The notes: generated from the letters alone by a model not told the origin. 64,000 nucleotides of DNA from CBDDEC01 sp965198045 (GCA_965198045.1 CBDAOL010000012.1:124001-188000), one strand, 5' to 3'. Shown: positions 43,826-53,165, counted from the first letter of the stretch. Made by a program: numbers and translations.

Positions 43826-44623
43826 CTACACCGACTGCCGCGCGCGCGCCGCCTCGACGATGGCAGGCAGCGCCTCGCCCGAGGGTGCGCGAATGATCAC
43901 GGTGGCGAGGTCGCTGAGCGGCGTCGGCTCCGGGTTCACCTCGATCAACGGCGCGCCCGATTGGACCGCCTCGATCGGGTATTGGGCCGCCGGGAAGACC
44001 ACTGCCGAGGTGCCGATCGTCATGAAGCAATCGGCCAGGTGGGTCTCCTGTGCACAGCGGCTGAGCGCCGTCGGCGGGATCGGCTCACCGAACACCACCG
44101 TGTCGCTCTTCACGATGCCGCCGCAGCCGGCCTGCACGCACCGCGGAGGCAAGTCCTCCGCGTCGACCGGGAACTCCTGTCGAGGCCAGCGCGTCTCGCA
44201 GCGCACGCAGCGCATCCAGTAGCGGTTGCCGTGGATCTCGGTGATCGACTGCTGGCCGGCGCGGCGGTGCAGGTCGTCAATGTTCTGGGTGATCAGGTGC
44301 CGCACGAGCTCCATCTCTTCGAGCTCCGCCAGCGCGCGATGCCCGGCGTTCGGCTCCGCCGCTTCAAGCGCGCCCGCGAAATCGCCCGGCGAGTCCCCGA
44401 GGCGGCGCTGCCACCAGCGGCGCGGGTCGGAGGCGAACGTCTGGTACTGGTTGAGTGGCGGCTCGCCCTGCTTCGTCCAGAGCCCGTCCTCGCCTCGGAA
44501 CGTGGGGATCCCGGACTCCTTCGACATGCCCGCGCCGGCGAGCACGACGGTGTAGGTCGCCCGCAGCAGCAGCGCCGCGGCGTCGGTCACAGCGGTCCGA
44601 TCGAGGTCGCTCACGGCGCCCAT
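43826..44623 (-). CDS. Sirtuin NAD-dependent protein deacylase
   Basis: A 265-residue class III deacylase that removes acyl groups from lysines using NAD. Motifs are VVLAGAGMSKESGIPTFRG (Thr for the usual Asp), LITQNIDDLHRRAG, the catalytic-His EIHGNRY, and a zinc site CVRC then CVQAGC. TIGTSAVVFPAAQYP is the late NAD-binding strand. ATG 44623 gives normal length. In a genome rich in acyl-CoA enzymes it could reverse protein acylation, which is inference. Confidence 0.92.
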   Translation of the reverse strand: MGAVSDLDRTAVTDAAALLLRATYTVVLAGAGMSKESGIPTFRGEDGLWTKQGEPPLNQYQTFASDPRRWWQRRLGDSPGDFAGALEAAEPNAGHRALAELEEMELVRHLITQNIDDLHRRAGQQSITEIHGNRYWMRCVRCETRWPRQEFPVDAEDLPPRCVQAGCGGIVKSDTVVFGEPIPPTALSRCAQETHLADCFMTIGTSAVVFPAAQYPIEAVQSGAPLIEVNPEPTPLSDLATVIIRAPSGEALPAIVEAARARQSV

Positions 44624-44771
44624 CGTATGCACGCTCGCTGCTGCGGAGTAGAGGCTGCGTGCCACCTCGCCATCCCGAATGTCGAAATCGCGTCGAGCCT
44701 TCACGGACTGTTCACACCCCGCGTATTGGTGCTCACTCGTGGCGGCCGCCGTGCCAGCTACGCTGGTACAC

Positions 44772-45119
44772 ATGGAAGCCAGAGAGCGCACTCGTGTGGT
44801 CACGGTCTACCCGATCACGGGGAAGCAACTGTTCTTCCGCGTGCCCCACAGCTGGTGCGAGGAGTGCAACCTCTCGATCCGCGCCGTGGAGCATGTGGCC
44901 GAGGATCTCGACCACGTCGAGGTGCGCGTTCGGCCGTGGTTCAACAACCTGATCGCGGCGCTCCGCCGCGGCGGCTGGCACGCGCCGGTCGTGACCATCG
45001 ACGGCGAGATCTTCTCGCAGGGCATCGTCCCCGACGAGGACGAACTTCGCGCCGCACTCACGAGCGGGGATGCCCCCGTGCCCGCAGAGGCCCCCGCCAC
45101 GGACGCTCCCGCGGACTAG
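44772..45119 (+). CDS. Glutaredoxin/thioredoxin-like protein with CEEC motif
   Basis: 115 residues. The N-terminal half has the redox motif SWCEECNLSIRAVE (C29 and C32), followed by VRVRPWFNNLIAALRRGG and the strand PVVTIDGEIFSQG that replaces the usual cis-Pro region (APVVT). The tail is Ala/Pro-rich. ATG 44772 lies 7 nt after TACGCT (44759-44764), a leaderless layout. It is followed 8 bases later by the DUF3179 gene and is probably co-transcribed. Confidence 0.75.
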   Translation: MEARERTRVVTVYPITGKQLFFRVPHSWCEECNLSIRAVEHVAEDLDHVEVRVRPWFNNLIAALRRGGWHAPVVTIDGEIFSQGIVPDEDELRAALTSGDAPVPAEAPATDAPAD

Positions 45120-45127
45120 GCGTAGCC

Positions 45128-46405
45128 ATGACCCCGAGTTTTCCGAAGTGGCGCCCTCGACGCGGCCTGTTCGTGGCTGCCATCGCCGCTCTGGCGATCG
45201 TCGCGACCGCCTGCGGCAGTGACTCCGCCGTCGACGACGAGACGCTCCGCCGCGCGACGTCGACACCGGAGGCCAGCGTCGCGGGCGTCGACCCGACGCC
45301 GGCAAGCGGCACGACCGATCCGGCGAGCCTCGCCGGTCTGACCGAGCGCGAGCGACGCAACGTCGCTATCCTCAGCCGCCTCTTCCCCGAGCTCGACTGG
45401 ACCATGAACACCGTCGACCTCACGACGATCAGCAGCGGTGGACCCGGTCGCGACGGCGGCATCCCCTCGTTGCAAGACCCCTCCTTCGAGGTGCAGGCCG
45501 ACATCGACTGGATCCATCCGGAGGAGCCGGTGATCGCCCTCGAGATCAACGGCGAGGCCCGCGCCTACCCGATCCAGGTGCTGATGTGGCACGAGATCGC
45601 GACGGACACCGTGGGCGGTGTGCCCGTCACGGTGAGCTTCTGTCCGCTCTGCAACACCGCCATCGTTTTCGACCGCCGGGTCGACGGTGAAACACGCCGC
45701 TTCGGGGTCTCCGGCCTGCTCCGCGAGAGCGACCTGATCATGTACGACTACACGAACTACTCGCTCTGGCAGCAGATCACGGGCGAATCGATCGTCGGCG
45801 TGGACGCCGGCACGCGGCTCGAGTTCATCCCCTCGCAGATCATCTCCTGGGCGCAGTTCCAGGAGTCGTTCCCTGACGCGCTGGTGCTGTCGCGCAACAC
45901 CGGATTCAACCGCAACTACGGCCTCAACCCGTACCAGGGCTACGACCGCGTCGGTTCGAGCACCATCTTCTCGACCTCGTTCGACGACGAGCGCCTCGAC
46001 GCCAAGGAGCGCGTGTTGACCGTCGAGCTGGGCGAGGAGGCGATCGCGTTCCCATTCACCGAGCTGGCCGAGCACGGCGTCCTCACGGCCACGATTGCGG
46101 CGACGGACGTGGTCGCGCTCTGGAGCGCAGGAACGGTCTCCTCGCTCGACGCCTCCGTCATCACAAGGAGCGCGGACATCGGCTCGGCCGGCGTGTTCAT
46201 CCCCGTCGCCGCGGACCAAGTGCTGACGTTCGAGCTGCGCAACGGCGAGATCGTCGATGTCGAGACCGGCAGCGTCTGGAACGTGCTCGGCCACGCGACT
46301 GCGGGCCCGATGGCCGGGGAGCGCCTCGAGCAGGTGGTCTCGGCCAACCACTTCTGGTTCGCCTGGTCGATCTTCCGACCCGAGACTGCGATCATTCGAG
46401 GCTGA
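45128..46405 (+). CDS. DUF3179 domain lipoprotein
   Basis: 425 residues. The signal peptide ends in a lipobox (IVATACG, C29). After a Thr/Pro linker comes the DUF3179 domain with GEARAYPIQVLMWHEI, VSFCPLCNTAIVFDR, GVSGLLRESDLIMYD, WQQITGESIVG and the C-terminal HFWFAWSIFRPET. The CPLC pair is conserved in the family and could be redox-active or bind metal. Adjacent thioredoxin-fold genes on both sides (44772 and 46518) fit a thiol role outside the membrane. The function is unknown. Confidence 0.9.
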   Translation: MTPSFPKWRPRRGLFVAAIAALAIVATACGSDSAVDDETLRRATSTPEASVAGVDPTPASGTTDPASLAGLTERERRNVAILSRLFPELDWTMNTVDLTTISSGGPGRDGGIPSLQDPSFEVQADIDWIHPEEPVIALEINGEARAYPIQVLMWHEIATDTVGGVPVTVSFCPLCNTAIVFDRRVDGETRRFGVSGLLRESDLIMYDYTNYSLWQQITGESIVGVDAGTRLEFIPSQIISWAQFQESFPDALVLSRNTGFNRNYGLNPYQGYDRVGSSTIFSTSFDDERLDAKERVLTVELGEEAIAFPFTELAEHGVLTATIAATDVVALWSAGTVSSLDASVITRSADIGSAGVFIPVAADQVLTFELRNGEIVDVETGSVWNVLGHATAGPMAGERLEQVVSANHFWFAWSIFRPETAIIRG

Positions 46406-46517
46406 AGCCACCTCGAGGTTTAGCAATCACTTCACATCGCGGCCATCGCCTGACAACGCCTCGCAGAGACAATCATTTAGCGATACTGGAGGACACCAGC
46501 CCACGAGGTTGGACCCA

Positions 46518-47102
<585 letters not shown>

Positions 47103-47114
<12 letters not shown>

Positions 47115-47136
47115 GGCCAGCCCAGTAAGGCCAGCC
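47103..47136 (+). repeat. 14-bp tandem repeat across the TlpA-like stop codon
   Basis: CCAGCCCAGTAAGG occurs twice head to tail (47103-47116 and 47117-47130) plus six bases of a third copy. The TAA at 47112-47114 lies in the first copy, so the duplication follows the stop without changing the protein. Confidence 0.85.
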
Positions 47137-47268
47137 AGGCTCGCGCGGACACTTCATATCCCTCGGATCCTGCTAGTTGCTCTCGAAAGCGGATCGCGGT
47201 GGCGCTTCAAGTCCCGCGGCCGACCTGTCGATGATCAGTACATACCGAGTCCGCAGGGGAGCGGCCGT

Positions 47269-47448
47269 ATGTACCGAGTCACCGCCGAGGACATCATCGA
47301 CCTGTCGCGCTGGCGCGCGATTCACTTCGCCGACCGTGAGACCGCCGAGCGCGCGATGGTGCGCTACCGCGCCTACGTCGCGAAGCAGGCCGAGCGTGCC
47401 GCCCTCCAGGGGCACCGCCAGCGCCGGCCCGACGAGCACGTCGCTTAA
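47269..47448 (+). CDS. Small basic hypothetical protein
   Basis: 59 residues, helical and basic (DLSRWRAIHFADRETAERAM, AKQAERAALQGHRQRRP). ATG 47269 has AGGGGAG upstream, and a terminator-like hairpin follows. There is no recognised family; the Arg-rich tail could bind nucleic acid. Confidence 0.55.
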   Translation: MYRVTAEDIIDLSRWRAIHFADRETAERAMVRYRAYVAKQAERAALQGHRQRRPDEHVA

Positions 47449-47486
47449 GGCGCATCCACCGCACGCCTGCCCCTCGAGGGCATCAC

Positions 47487-47520
47487 CGCCCGGTCGTCAT
47501 GGATGGCCGGGCGTTTCGTG
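47487..47520 (+). terminator. Hairpin terminator after the small basic protein gene
   Basis: A 7-bp stem CGCCCGG/CCGGGCG (47487-47493 and 47507-47513) with a 13-base loop, followed by TTTCGTG. Confidence 0.5.
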
Positions 47521-47619
47521 TCGCTCGCTTGACCCGACCTCCCGCGCACGACAGATTGACGGGGCGCAACACCGCGCGAGGACTATCTGTAGCCTCGACG
47601 CGATGCGAAGGGAGCCCCG

Positions 47620-47841
47620 ATGGCGACGTTTGACGTGACCTCACCCTGGCCGGGCCGTGTGGCGGAGATCCATGTGGCGGTGGGGGACCAGGTCTCCGAG
47701 GAGCAGGAGATCGTCACGATCGAGTCGATGAAGATGCTAACCCCGGTCCAGTCGCCCTCAGGTGGCGAGGTCGCCGAGGTCGTGGCCGGGATCGACGAGT
47801 TCGTCGACGAGGGTGGCCTGCTGCTCCGCCTGACGACGTAG
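47620..47841 (+). CDS. Biotin/lipoyl attachment-domain protein (biotin carrier)
   Basis: A 73-residue single biotinyl domain. The attachment lysine is K38 in IESMKMLTPV, and SPWPGRVAEIHVAVGDQV and the mirror half GGEVAEVVAGIDEFVDEGG are typical of carboxylase carriers. It lies 51 bases before the truncated carboxyltransferase, so it was probably the carrier of an acyl-CoA carboxylase. With that partner broken it may work with a carboxylase encoded elsewhere. Confidence 0.92.
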   Translation: MATFDVTSPWPGRVAEIHVAVGDQVSEEQEIVTIESMKMLTPVQSPSGGEVAEVVAGIDEFVDEGGLLLRLTT

Positions 47842-47892
47842 CCTCGGCGACGCGCCGACCGACCGGCGGCGACCACGCGAGAGGATCCGCGG

Positions 47893-48078
47893 ATGACCTG
47901 GGAACCGGAACTCGATGAGCTGGAGCGCCGCAAACAGCGCTCGTTCGAGCTGGGCGGCGAGGAGCGCGTTCAGCGCCACCACGACAACGGCCGCTTCACC
48001 GTTCGCGAGCGGCTCGACATGATCCTAGAGCGTACCGATGAACGTTCTCAGCAGCCCCACGCCCGCACCCGGAGCTGA
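47893..48078 (+). pseudogene. N-terminal fragment of acyl-CoA carboxylase carboxyltransferase subunit
   Basis: The first 46 residues match the start of propionyl/acetyl-CoA carboxylase beta chains (ELDELERRKQRSFELGGEER, then HHDNGRFTVRERLDMILE). The sequence then turns into unrelated residues and stops at 48078. The family normally has more than 500 residues, so over 90 percent is missing. It lies directly after its biotin carrier and before a rearranged RDD gene, indicating a deletion or mis-joined junction near 48035. Confidence 0.8.
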
Positions 48079-48079
48079 G

Positions 48080-48375
48080 CCCCGCGCGTTCGACGATTCG
48101 TTTCTGGCGGACGCGGGGCGTGCTGGCCGGCAAGGCCGAGTATTCGCGCTTCACGACACGGAGCCCGAGGAGGCGCTTCCCGCGTCGCCCGACGGCGGTG
48201 AAGTACCACCACACGGGTAACGCCAGGAAGATGGGGAGAGTCAGCAGGACGAGCGCGCCGTGGGTTCGTCTCGTGGCTGTGGCCGCTGTGGGACGGGCAG
48301 TCGCAAACCTGGCACGACAAGCTCGCCGACACCAACGTCATCCGGAACGATCCCCCGGAGTTTGAGAGCTTCTAG
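48080..48375. pseudogene. Scrambled RDD-family membrane protein gene
   Basis: Two parts of an RDD protein lie back to back. On the minus strand (about 48262 to 48080) is a membrane helix plus the RDD core, LPIFLALPVWWYFTAVGRR then GKRLLGLRVVKRE. On the plus strand (48262-48375) is the family C-terminus, WLWPLWDGQSQTWHDKLAD followed by TNVIRNDPPEFESF and TAG 48375. In intact proteins these are consecutive on one strand. An inversion of about 180 bp, or an assembly junction, is the simplest explanation. The N-terminal helix is missing. Confidence 0.65.
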
Positions 48376-49037
48376 CCCAGCACCCCGTAGCGCTTGAGCA
48401 CCGCCCGCATCTCCGCGGGCGGGTCGCCGGCGTGGTCGATCAGCTCCGCGTGCCAGCCGCGGGCGCGTGCGGCGTCGATGTTGTCCGCGCGGTCGTCGAA
48501 GAAGAGCAACGCCGCGCCGGAGCGGCCGGTCGCAGCCTCGAGGGCTCCGTAGATCGCGGCGTCCGGCTTCACCGCGCCGGCCTCGTGGCTCGGCGCGTGG
48601 TACTTCAGACGGCTCGTCGTCGGGAACTCGGGCGCCGCGCCATCGATGCCGAACATCCGTCGCCAGTGCGTCGCGTTGGTGTTCGACAGCGAAGCCGTGT
48701 CGATGCCGGTCGCCAGCAGGTCGTCGATCAGCTCCTCGGAGCCGGGGTACTCGTCGAACAGCCAGGCCTGCACGATGCGCGCGACATCCTCGGCCGAGTA
48801 CACGCCGTCCGAGGCGGCAGCAACGCTCGTCCAGTACTCCTCGGGTTCGATCTCACCTCGCTGGTGCCGCAGTCCGAGGCGTGCTCGGGTCGCCATGAAC
48901 TCGTCCGACGCCAGCACCGGGTGCTCCGGGTCGAATCCGACGAGGGCATGCGCCTCCGGCCAGTTCTGAGCGTGGCGGACGAAGATGCCGCCGACGTCGA
49001 AGACGACGCACTCGATCCCGCCTCGGTCGCCCGCCAC
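48372..49037 (-). CDS. HAD-family hydrolase
   Basis: A 221-residue haloacid-dehalogenase-superfamily phosphatase or dehalogenase-like enzyme. Motif I is VVFDVGGIFVRHA (nucleophile Asp, with Gly at the usual second Asp, as in the FDxGG branch), motif II ASLSNTNATHWRR, motif III Lys in AVKPDAAIYGAL and motif IV LFFDDRADNIDAARARGW. GTG 49037 shares its first G with the TAG stop of the CaiB gene, so the two are coupled. Substrate is unknown. Confidence 0.88.
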   Translation of the reverse strand: MAGDRGGIECVVFDVGGIFVRHAQNWPEAHALVGFDPEHPVLASDEFMATRARLGLRHQRGEIEPEEYWTSVAAASDGVYSAEDVARIVQAWLFDEYPGSEELIDDLLATGIDTASLSNTNATHWRRMFGIDGAAPEFPTTSRLKYHAPSHEAGAVKPDAAIYGALEAATGRSGAALLFFDDRADNIDAARARGWHAELIDHAGDPPAEMRAVLKRYGVLG

Positions 49038-50275
49038 TAGATCGCGCCCTCGTCCTTCATCGCCACGATCTCGTCCCAGCTGTAGCCGACTTCGAGGAGC
49101 AGCTCCTCGGTGTGACGCCCGAGTTCGGTCCCACCGCCCTGGATCCGTGGCGGCGTCGCGCTCATGCGCACCGGCGGTCCGGGCACGTTCATCCGTCTGA
49201 GGTTGGGTGTCTCGATCTCCTGGATGTACCCGTTCGCCCAGTACTGGGCGTGCTCCGCCACCTCGGCATAGCCGAGCACCGGCGCGTTGGGCACGTCCGC
49301 TGAGGTCAGGCGCTCCGCCCACTCGTCGGCGGCGCGAGCGCGGAACGCCTCCTCCAGCGACTCGACCAGCTCGACCTTGTGCTCGGCGCGGCCGAAGGGA
49401 CCCGCGAACCGAGGATCCTCAGCGAGGTCGGGGCGTTCGAGGGCCTCGCACATGCGCTCCCAGAAGTGCTGCGTGTTGGCGGCGATGGCGATGTAGCGCC
49501 CGTCGGCGCACTCGTAGTGGGTATAGGTGGCGGCGCGCCGCTCCTCGAAACCGAGCTGCCGGCCGGTCCTCAGGTAGCGCGTCAACGGCATCGCCTGCAG
49601 CGAGGTCATCGCGCCAATCAGCGACACATCGACATGCTGGCCGATGCCGAACTGCGCGCGGGCGACGAGGGCGCTCGATACCCCGAACGCCAGCAGCATC
49701 GCGCCGATCTGGTCAGCGAACCCGCCGATCAGCGCGTGTGGCACGGCCTCGGGGCCGCCGCCCTGCTCAACCATCACGCCACTCAGCGCCTGCCCCACGT
49801 GGTCGTATCCCGGCCGATCACCCCACGGTCCTTCGCGCCCCCACGAGGAGCCCGAGGCGAGAATGATGTCCTCGCGCAGCGCTTTCAGGTCGTCGTAGCC
49901 CAGGCCCCACCGCTCCATCGTCCCCGGCCGGAAGTTCTCGACGACCACGTCGCAGGTCCGCACGAGCCGTCGCACGGCCTCGACCGCCGACTCGTGGTGG
50001 AGGTCCAGCGTTAGGCTCTTCTTCCCGCGGTCGTGCGCCTCGAAGTAGGCCGAGAAGCCATCCTCACCACGCCCGATCGCCCGACCCGGCTCGCCACCCG
50101 GCTCCTCGATCTTGATTACCTCGGCGCCCATGTCGCTGAGCAACACCGTTGCGAACGGCCCCTGTTGGTAGCGCGTGAAGTCGAGGATGCGAATGCCGGC
50201 CAGCGCCGACGACGGCATGCCCTCGGGCGTGGCGCCGAGCCTCGTCGGCTCCGTGGCGTCGGCGTCAAGGGTCAT
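49037..50275 (-). CDS. CaiB/BaiF family CoA-transferase
   Basis: A 412-residue class III CoA-transferase. Family segments are IRILDFTRYQQGPFATVLLS, GKKSLTLDLHHES and ENFRPGTMERWGLGYDDL. The catalytic Asp is in GGFADQIGAMLLAFG, at the position expected from formyl-CoA transferase. ATG 50275 follows GGAGG. It overlaps the stop of the upstream phosphatase gene by 11 bases. With the 2-hydroxyacyl-CoA lyase 3 kb away, formyl-CoA or hydroxyacyl-CoA transfer is possible, but this is inference. Confidence 0.92.
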   Translation of the reverse strand: MTLDADATEPTRLGATPEGMPSSALAGIRILDFTRYQQGPFATVLLSDMGAEVIKIEEPGGEPGRAIGRGEDGFSAYFEAHDRGKKSLTLDLHHESAVEAVRRLVRTCDVVVENFRPGTMERWGLGYDDLKALREDIILASGSSWGREGPWGDRPGYDHVGQALSGVMVEQGGGPEAVPHALIGGFADQIGAMLLAFGVSSALVARAQFGIGQHVDVSLIGAMTSLQAMPLTRYLRTGRQLGFEERRAATYTHYECADGRYIAIAANTQHFWERMCEALERPDLAEDPRFAGPFGRAEHKVELVESLEEAFRARAADEWAERLTSADVPNAPVLGYAEVAEHAQYWANGYIQEIETPNLRRMNVPGPPVRMSATPPRIQGGGTELGRHTEELLLEVGYSWDEIVAMKDEGAI

Positions 50276-50840
50276 AGTGGAACCTCCAGCCCGGTTGCCA
50301 CTCGTACGGTGCGACCAGCGACTCTTCGAGCGGCGTGCCGTCGCAGAGGTGCTCCAGGGCGTGATGCGTCGCCCGATGTCCAATCAGCAGGATCGTAGCG
50401 CTCTCGCGATCGGCGAAGTCATCCGCCAGCTCGTCGAGCAGCGAGCGGTGGCGCTCCGTCGCCTCGCGATAGGACTCGCCGCCGGGGAACGGCTCGTCGA
50501 TGCAGTCGAGGCGGACCGCGTCGACCGTATCGCGGGGCGCGCCGTCGAGGTCGCCGTAGCCGCACTCGCGCAGCCGCTCGTCGACGATCCGATCGACCTC
50601 GCGGTCGCCGAACGCGATGTCGCCCGTCCGCATCGAACGCCGCAGGTCGGAGCACACGACGAGGTCGATCGCCTCCTCGGCGTACCGCTCGCCGACCTCG
50701 ATTGCCTGCGCTTCGCCGGTCGCGGAGAGATCCGGATCGCCCCAGCCGGAAGCGATGCCCGCCTCGTTGTCCGTGCTCGTGGAGTGCGTGACGAGGATCA
50801 GGCTCAGTAGCCGCTTCGAATTCAACGACGTTGCTCCCAC
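50265..50840 (-). CDS. Histidine phosphatase superfamily protein (variant motif)
   Basis: 191 residues. The phosphohistidine is in LILVTHSTSTDNEAG, where the usual R-H-G is T-H-S. DLVVCSDLRRSMRTGDIAF, the proton-donor region FPGGESYREATERH and the second His in ILLIGHRATHHALE are conserved. Substrate is unknown. It overlaps both the GNAT gene upstream and the CaiB gene downstream, forming a four-gene minus-strand operon with the HAD gene. Confidence 0.85.
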   Translation of the reverse strand: MGATSLNSKRLLSLILVTHSTSTDNEAGIASGWGDPDLSATGEAQAIEVGERYAEEAIDLVVCSDLRRSMRTGDIAFGDREVDRIVDERLRECGYGDLDGAPRDTVDAVRLDCIDEPFPGGESYREATERHRSLLDELADDFADRESATILLIGHRATHHALEHLCDGTPLEESLVAPYEWQPGWRFHYDP

Positions 50841-51400
50841 TCCTCGCGCAGGATGCCGTAGTGCAGAACGTCAACGCGCGTGCCGTCGCGAATCGGGACC
50901 TGTTCGCGCGTGCGCCCCTCGAGCTGCATGCCGATCCTTTCGAGGACGCGCGCGGAGCCGATGTTGGGCTCGACGAGCTCGCCGAAGAGCTTCTGTAGAC
51001 CGAACGTCTCGAACGCGTAGTCCGTGACGGCGCCGACCGCCTCGGTGGCGAGTCCCTGCCCCCACAGGTCAGGCGCGATCGAGTAGCCGAACTCGGCCGT
51101 CCCGGTGTTGGCCCAGACCGAGCACCGGACGTGCCCGACAACCGGCCCACGAGGCCGCTCCGCCGAGGGCCGCACGATCGCCCAGCTCGGGCGCTGCGCG
51201 ATGCGCCGCCGCACCATCGTCTCGGCGTTCGCGCGAGAGAACGGCGGGCCCGGGACGTGGTAGCGCGTCATCACGGGCTCGCGCTCGTAGGCCAGCACCT
51301 CGTCCACGTCCGCGAACGTGAACGCGCGCAGCAGCAGCCGCTCTGTCCGCAGGTCGACCGCCTCGTACGAGGGGTCTTCGTGGGTTCGCGTGCCCGCCAT
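50822..51400 (-). CDS. GNAT N-acetyltransferase (RimJ/RimL-like)
   Basis: A 192-residue acetyl-CoA-dependent acyltransferase. Visible are LRTERLLLRAFTFADVDEV, the substrate strand GTAEFGYSIAPDLWGQGLAT with the pyrophosphate-binding loop, and VEPNIGSARVLERIGMQLEG. This is the ribosomal-protein/aminoglycoside-type acetyltransferase_3 branch. It is the first gene of a minus-strand operon and divergent from the thiolase-like gene. Confidence 0.88.
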   Translation of the reverse strand: MAGTRTHEDPSYEAVDLRTERLLLRAFTFADVDEVLAYEREPVMTRYHVPGPPFSRANAETMVRRRIAQRPSWAIVRPSAERPRGPVVGHVRCSVWANTGTAEFGYSIAPDLWGQGLATEAVGAVTDYAFETFGLQKLFGELVEPNIGSARVLERIGMQLEGRTREQVPIRDGTRVDVLHYGILREEWEQRR

Positions 51401-51441
51401 CGACGTTCCTTCACCCGCGTGCGGAGCTTACGATGCGCCGC

Positions 51442-52593
51442 ATGCCCGCTCAGACCTTCCAGAATCAGGTCGTCATCGCCGGCGTCGGCGAGACCGAGTA
51501 CTCGCGTGACTCCGGTCGCAGCGAGCTGCAGCTCAGCCTCGAGGCGATCACCGCCGCTCTCGACGATGCGGGGATCGACCGCTCCGAGGTCGACGGCCTG
51601 ATGCGCTGGACGGTCGACACTTCCGCCGAGGCGACGGTGGCGGCGAACCTCGGCGTGCGCGACCTCGCCTGGTTCGGCGACATCAGCCAGGCGGGGAACG
51701 TCGGCGGAGCGCTCGTGACGAGTGCTGCGGCCGCCATCCACGCCGGGCTCGCCAACGTGATCGTGATCTACCGCGGCGTCAACGGCCGCTCCGGTCGGCG
51801 CTACGGCCGAGGCGACGTGACCGGCCGCGGTGGGCGCGGAGGGGGCGCCTTCACCGAGCCCTTCGGCCTGCTCACCCCGCAGCACGGGCTCGCCCTCGTC
51901 ACGCGTCGCCGCATGCATGAGACCGGCGTGACCAGCCGCCAGTTCGGCATGGTCGCCGTCACCGTGCGCGCCCACGCCAACCGTAATCCACGCGCGACCT
52001 TCTATGACCGTCCGCTGACGATCGAGGATCACCAGCAGTCACGGCTGGTCGTGGACCCGTTCCACCTCTACGACTGCTGCCTTGAAACCGACGGTGGCGG
52101 TGCGCTCGTGGTCACGTCGATGGAGCGAGCACGCGAGCGCGCCCGCGAGACCGGACGCCCCATCGCCGGCATTCGCGCCGCCGTGCAGAACGGCTACGGC
52201 CGTCGAGGCTACGTCGACACCTCGGCCGTGACGCTGGCGCCGAGGCTTTGGGCGCAGGCGGGACTGGCGCCCTCCGACATCGATGTCGCGCAGATGTACG
52301 ACCACTTCGCGCCCTTCGTGATCTTCGCGCTGGAGGACTACGGCTTCGTCGAACGCGGCGAGGGCGGTCCCTTCGTCGAGGCCGGCGGGGCGTCTTGGGA
52401 TGGCGGCGCGTTGCCGGTCAACACCTCCGGCGGCCACCTCAGCGAGGCGTACCTGCAGGGCATGAACCAGCTGATCGAAGGCGTGAGGCAGGCCCGCGGC
52501 GAATCCACCTCGCAGGTCGCGGACGCGCAGTTCTCGTTCGTCGACACCGGCATCGGCACCGGCGGCGTCATCTTCGAGCGGACCGAGCCGTGA
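51442..52593 (+). CDS. Thiolase-fold SCP2-like protein lacking the thiolase Cys (possible retro-aldolase)
   Basis: 383 residues of thiolase fold (VVIAGVGETEYSRDSGRSEL, EVDGLMRWTV, IDVAQMYDHFAPFVIFALED, then NTSGGHLSEAYLQGMNQL). The N-terminal nucleophile loop reads QAGNVGGALVTSA with no Cys, and the C-terminal GGHLSEAY has Tyr where thiolases have His. Such proteins paired with DUF35 partners act as acyl-CoA retro-aldolases in steroid side-chain breakdown (Ltp2 with the ChsH2 DUF35 domain). ATG 51442 lies 7 nt after TACGAT (51429-51434); another ATG at 51433 overlaps that hexamer. The DUF35 gene overlaps its stop. Confidence 0.85.
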   Translation: MPAQTFQNQVVIAGVGETEYSRDSGRSELQLSLEAITAALDDAGIDRSEVDGLMRWTVDTSAEATVAANLGVRDLAWFGDISQAGNVGGALVTSAAAAIHAGLANVIVIYRGVNGRSGRRYGRGDVTGRGGRGGGAFTEPFGLLTPQHGLALVTRRRMHETGVTSRQFGMVAVTVRAHANRNPRATFYDRPLTIEDHQQSRLVVDPFHLYDCCLETDGGGALVVTSMERARERARETGRPIAGIRAAVQNGYGRRGYVDTSAVTLAPRLWAQAGLAPSDIDVAQMYDHFAPFVIFALEDYGFVERGEGGPFVEAGGASWDGGALPVNTSGGHLSEAYLQGMNQLIEGVRQARGESTSQVADAQFSFVDTGIGTGGVIFERTEP

Positions 52594-53030
52594 GCGACTG
52601 GAGCTGGACGCGCCCGGAACGGCTCCCGTTGCCCCGGCCGGAGCCGGACGCACAGCCCTTCTGGGACGCCCTGCGCGCAGGCGAGCTGCGCCTGCAACGC
52701 TGCACGGCCTGTGGGCTCCTCGCCCACCTGCCGCGCGCGATGTGCCACGAGTGCGGGTCGTTCGAGTTCGACTGGCAGCCGGTCTCCGGCCGCGGCACGG
52801 TTTACACCTTCGCCATCACGCAGCAACCGATCCACCCCGCGCTCGTCGACCACACGCCCTTCGCCACCGTCGTGATCGAGCTCGAGGAGGGCCCACGCAT
52901 GACCTCTAACCTCGTCGACGTCCCACCCGACGAGATCACGATCGGCCTCGCGGTGGAGGTCGTCTTCGAGCGCGTTACGGACGAGGTCACGCTACCGCTC
53001 TTCCGGCGTCGCGGTGCGGGGGGCTCGTAG
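52590..53030 (+). CDS. DUF35 / OB-fold zinc-ribbon acyl-CoA-associated protein
   Basis: 146 residues. A zinc ribbon with CTACG and CHECG knuckles (residues 35-57) is followed by an OB-fold acyl-CoA-associated domain (GRGTVYTFAITQQPIHPALV, FATVVIELEEGPRM). These proteins bind thiolase-fold partners and help hold the CoA ester. GTG 52590 overlaps the stop of the thiolase-like gene (GTGA), so the two are made in step and probably form a complex. Confidence 0.92.
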   Translation: MSDWSWTRPERLPLPRPEPDAQPFWDALRAGELRLQRCTACGLLAHLPRAMCHECGSFEFDWQPVSGRGTVYTFAITQQPIHPALVDHTPFATVVIELEEGPRMTSNLVDVPPDEITIGLAVEVVFERVTDEVTLPLFRRRGAGGS

Positions 53031-53165
53031 CCTCGCAGCCCTGATCCCCGACGGGCGCACTGCGCGTGCTCGGTGTACGATGCCGCGGCGCAGCCGAGCG
53101 GCCCTGCCTCGATACGCGGAGCGCCGGCGAGCGTCCTGAGCCCGAACTGAAGGAGCTACCACCCT

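Noticed and set aside
48038..48220. Plus-strand 60-codon frame over the RDD fragment
   Set aside because: It is antisense to the recognisable RDD core and has no family resemblance.
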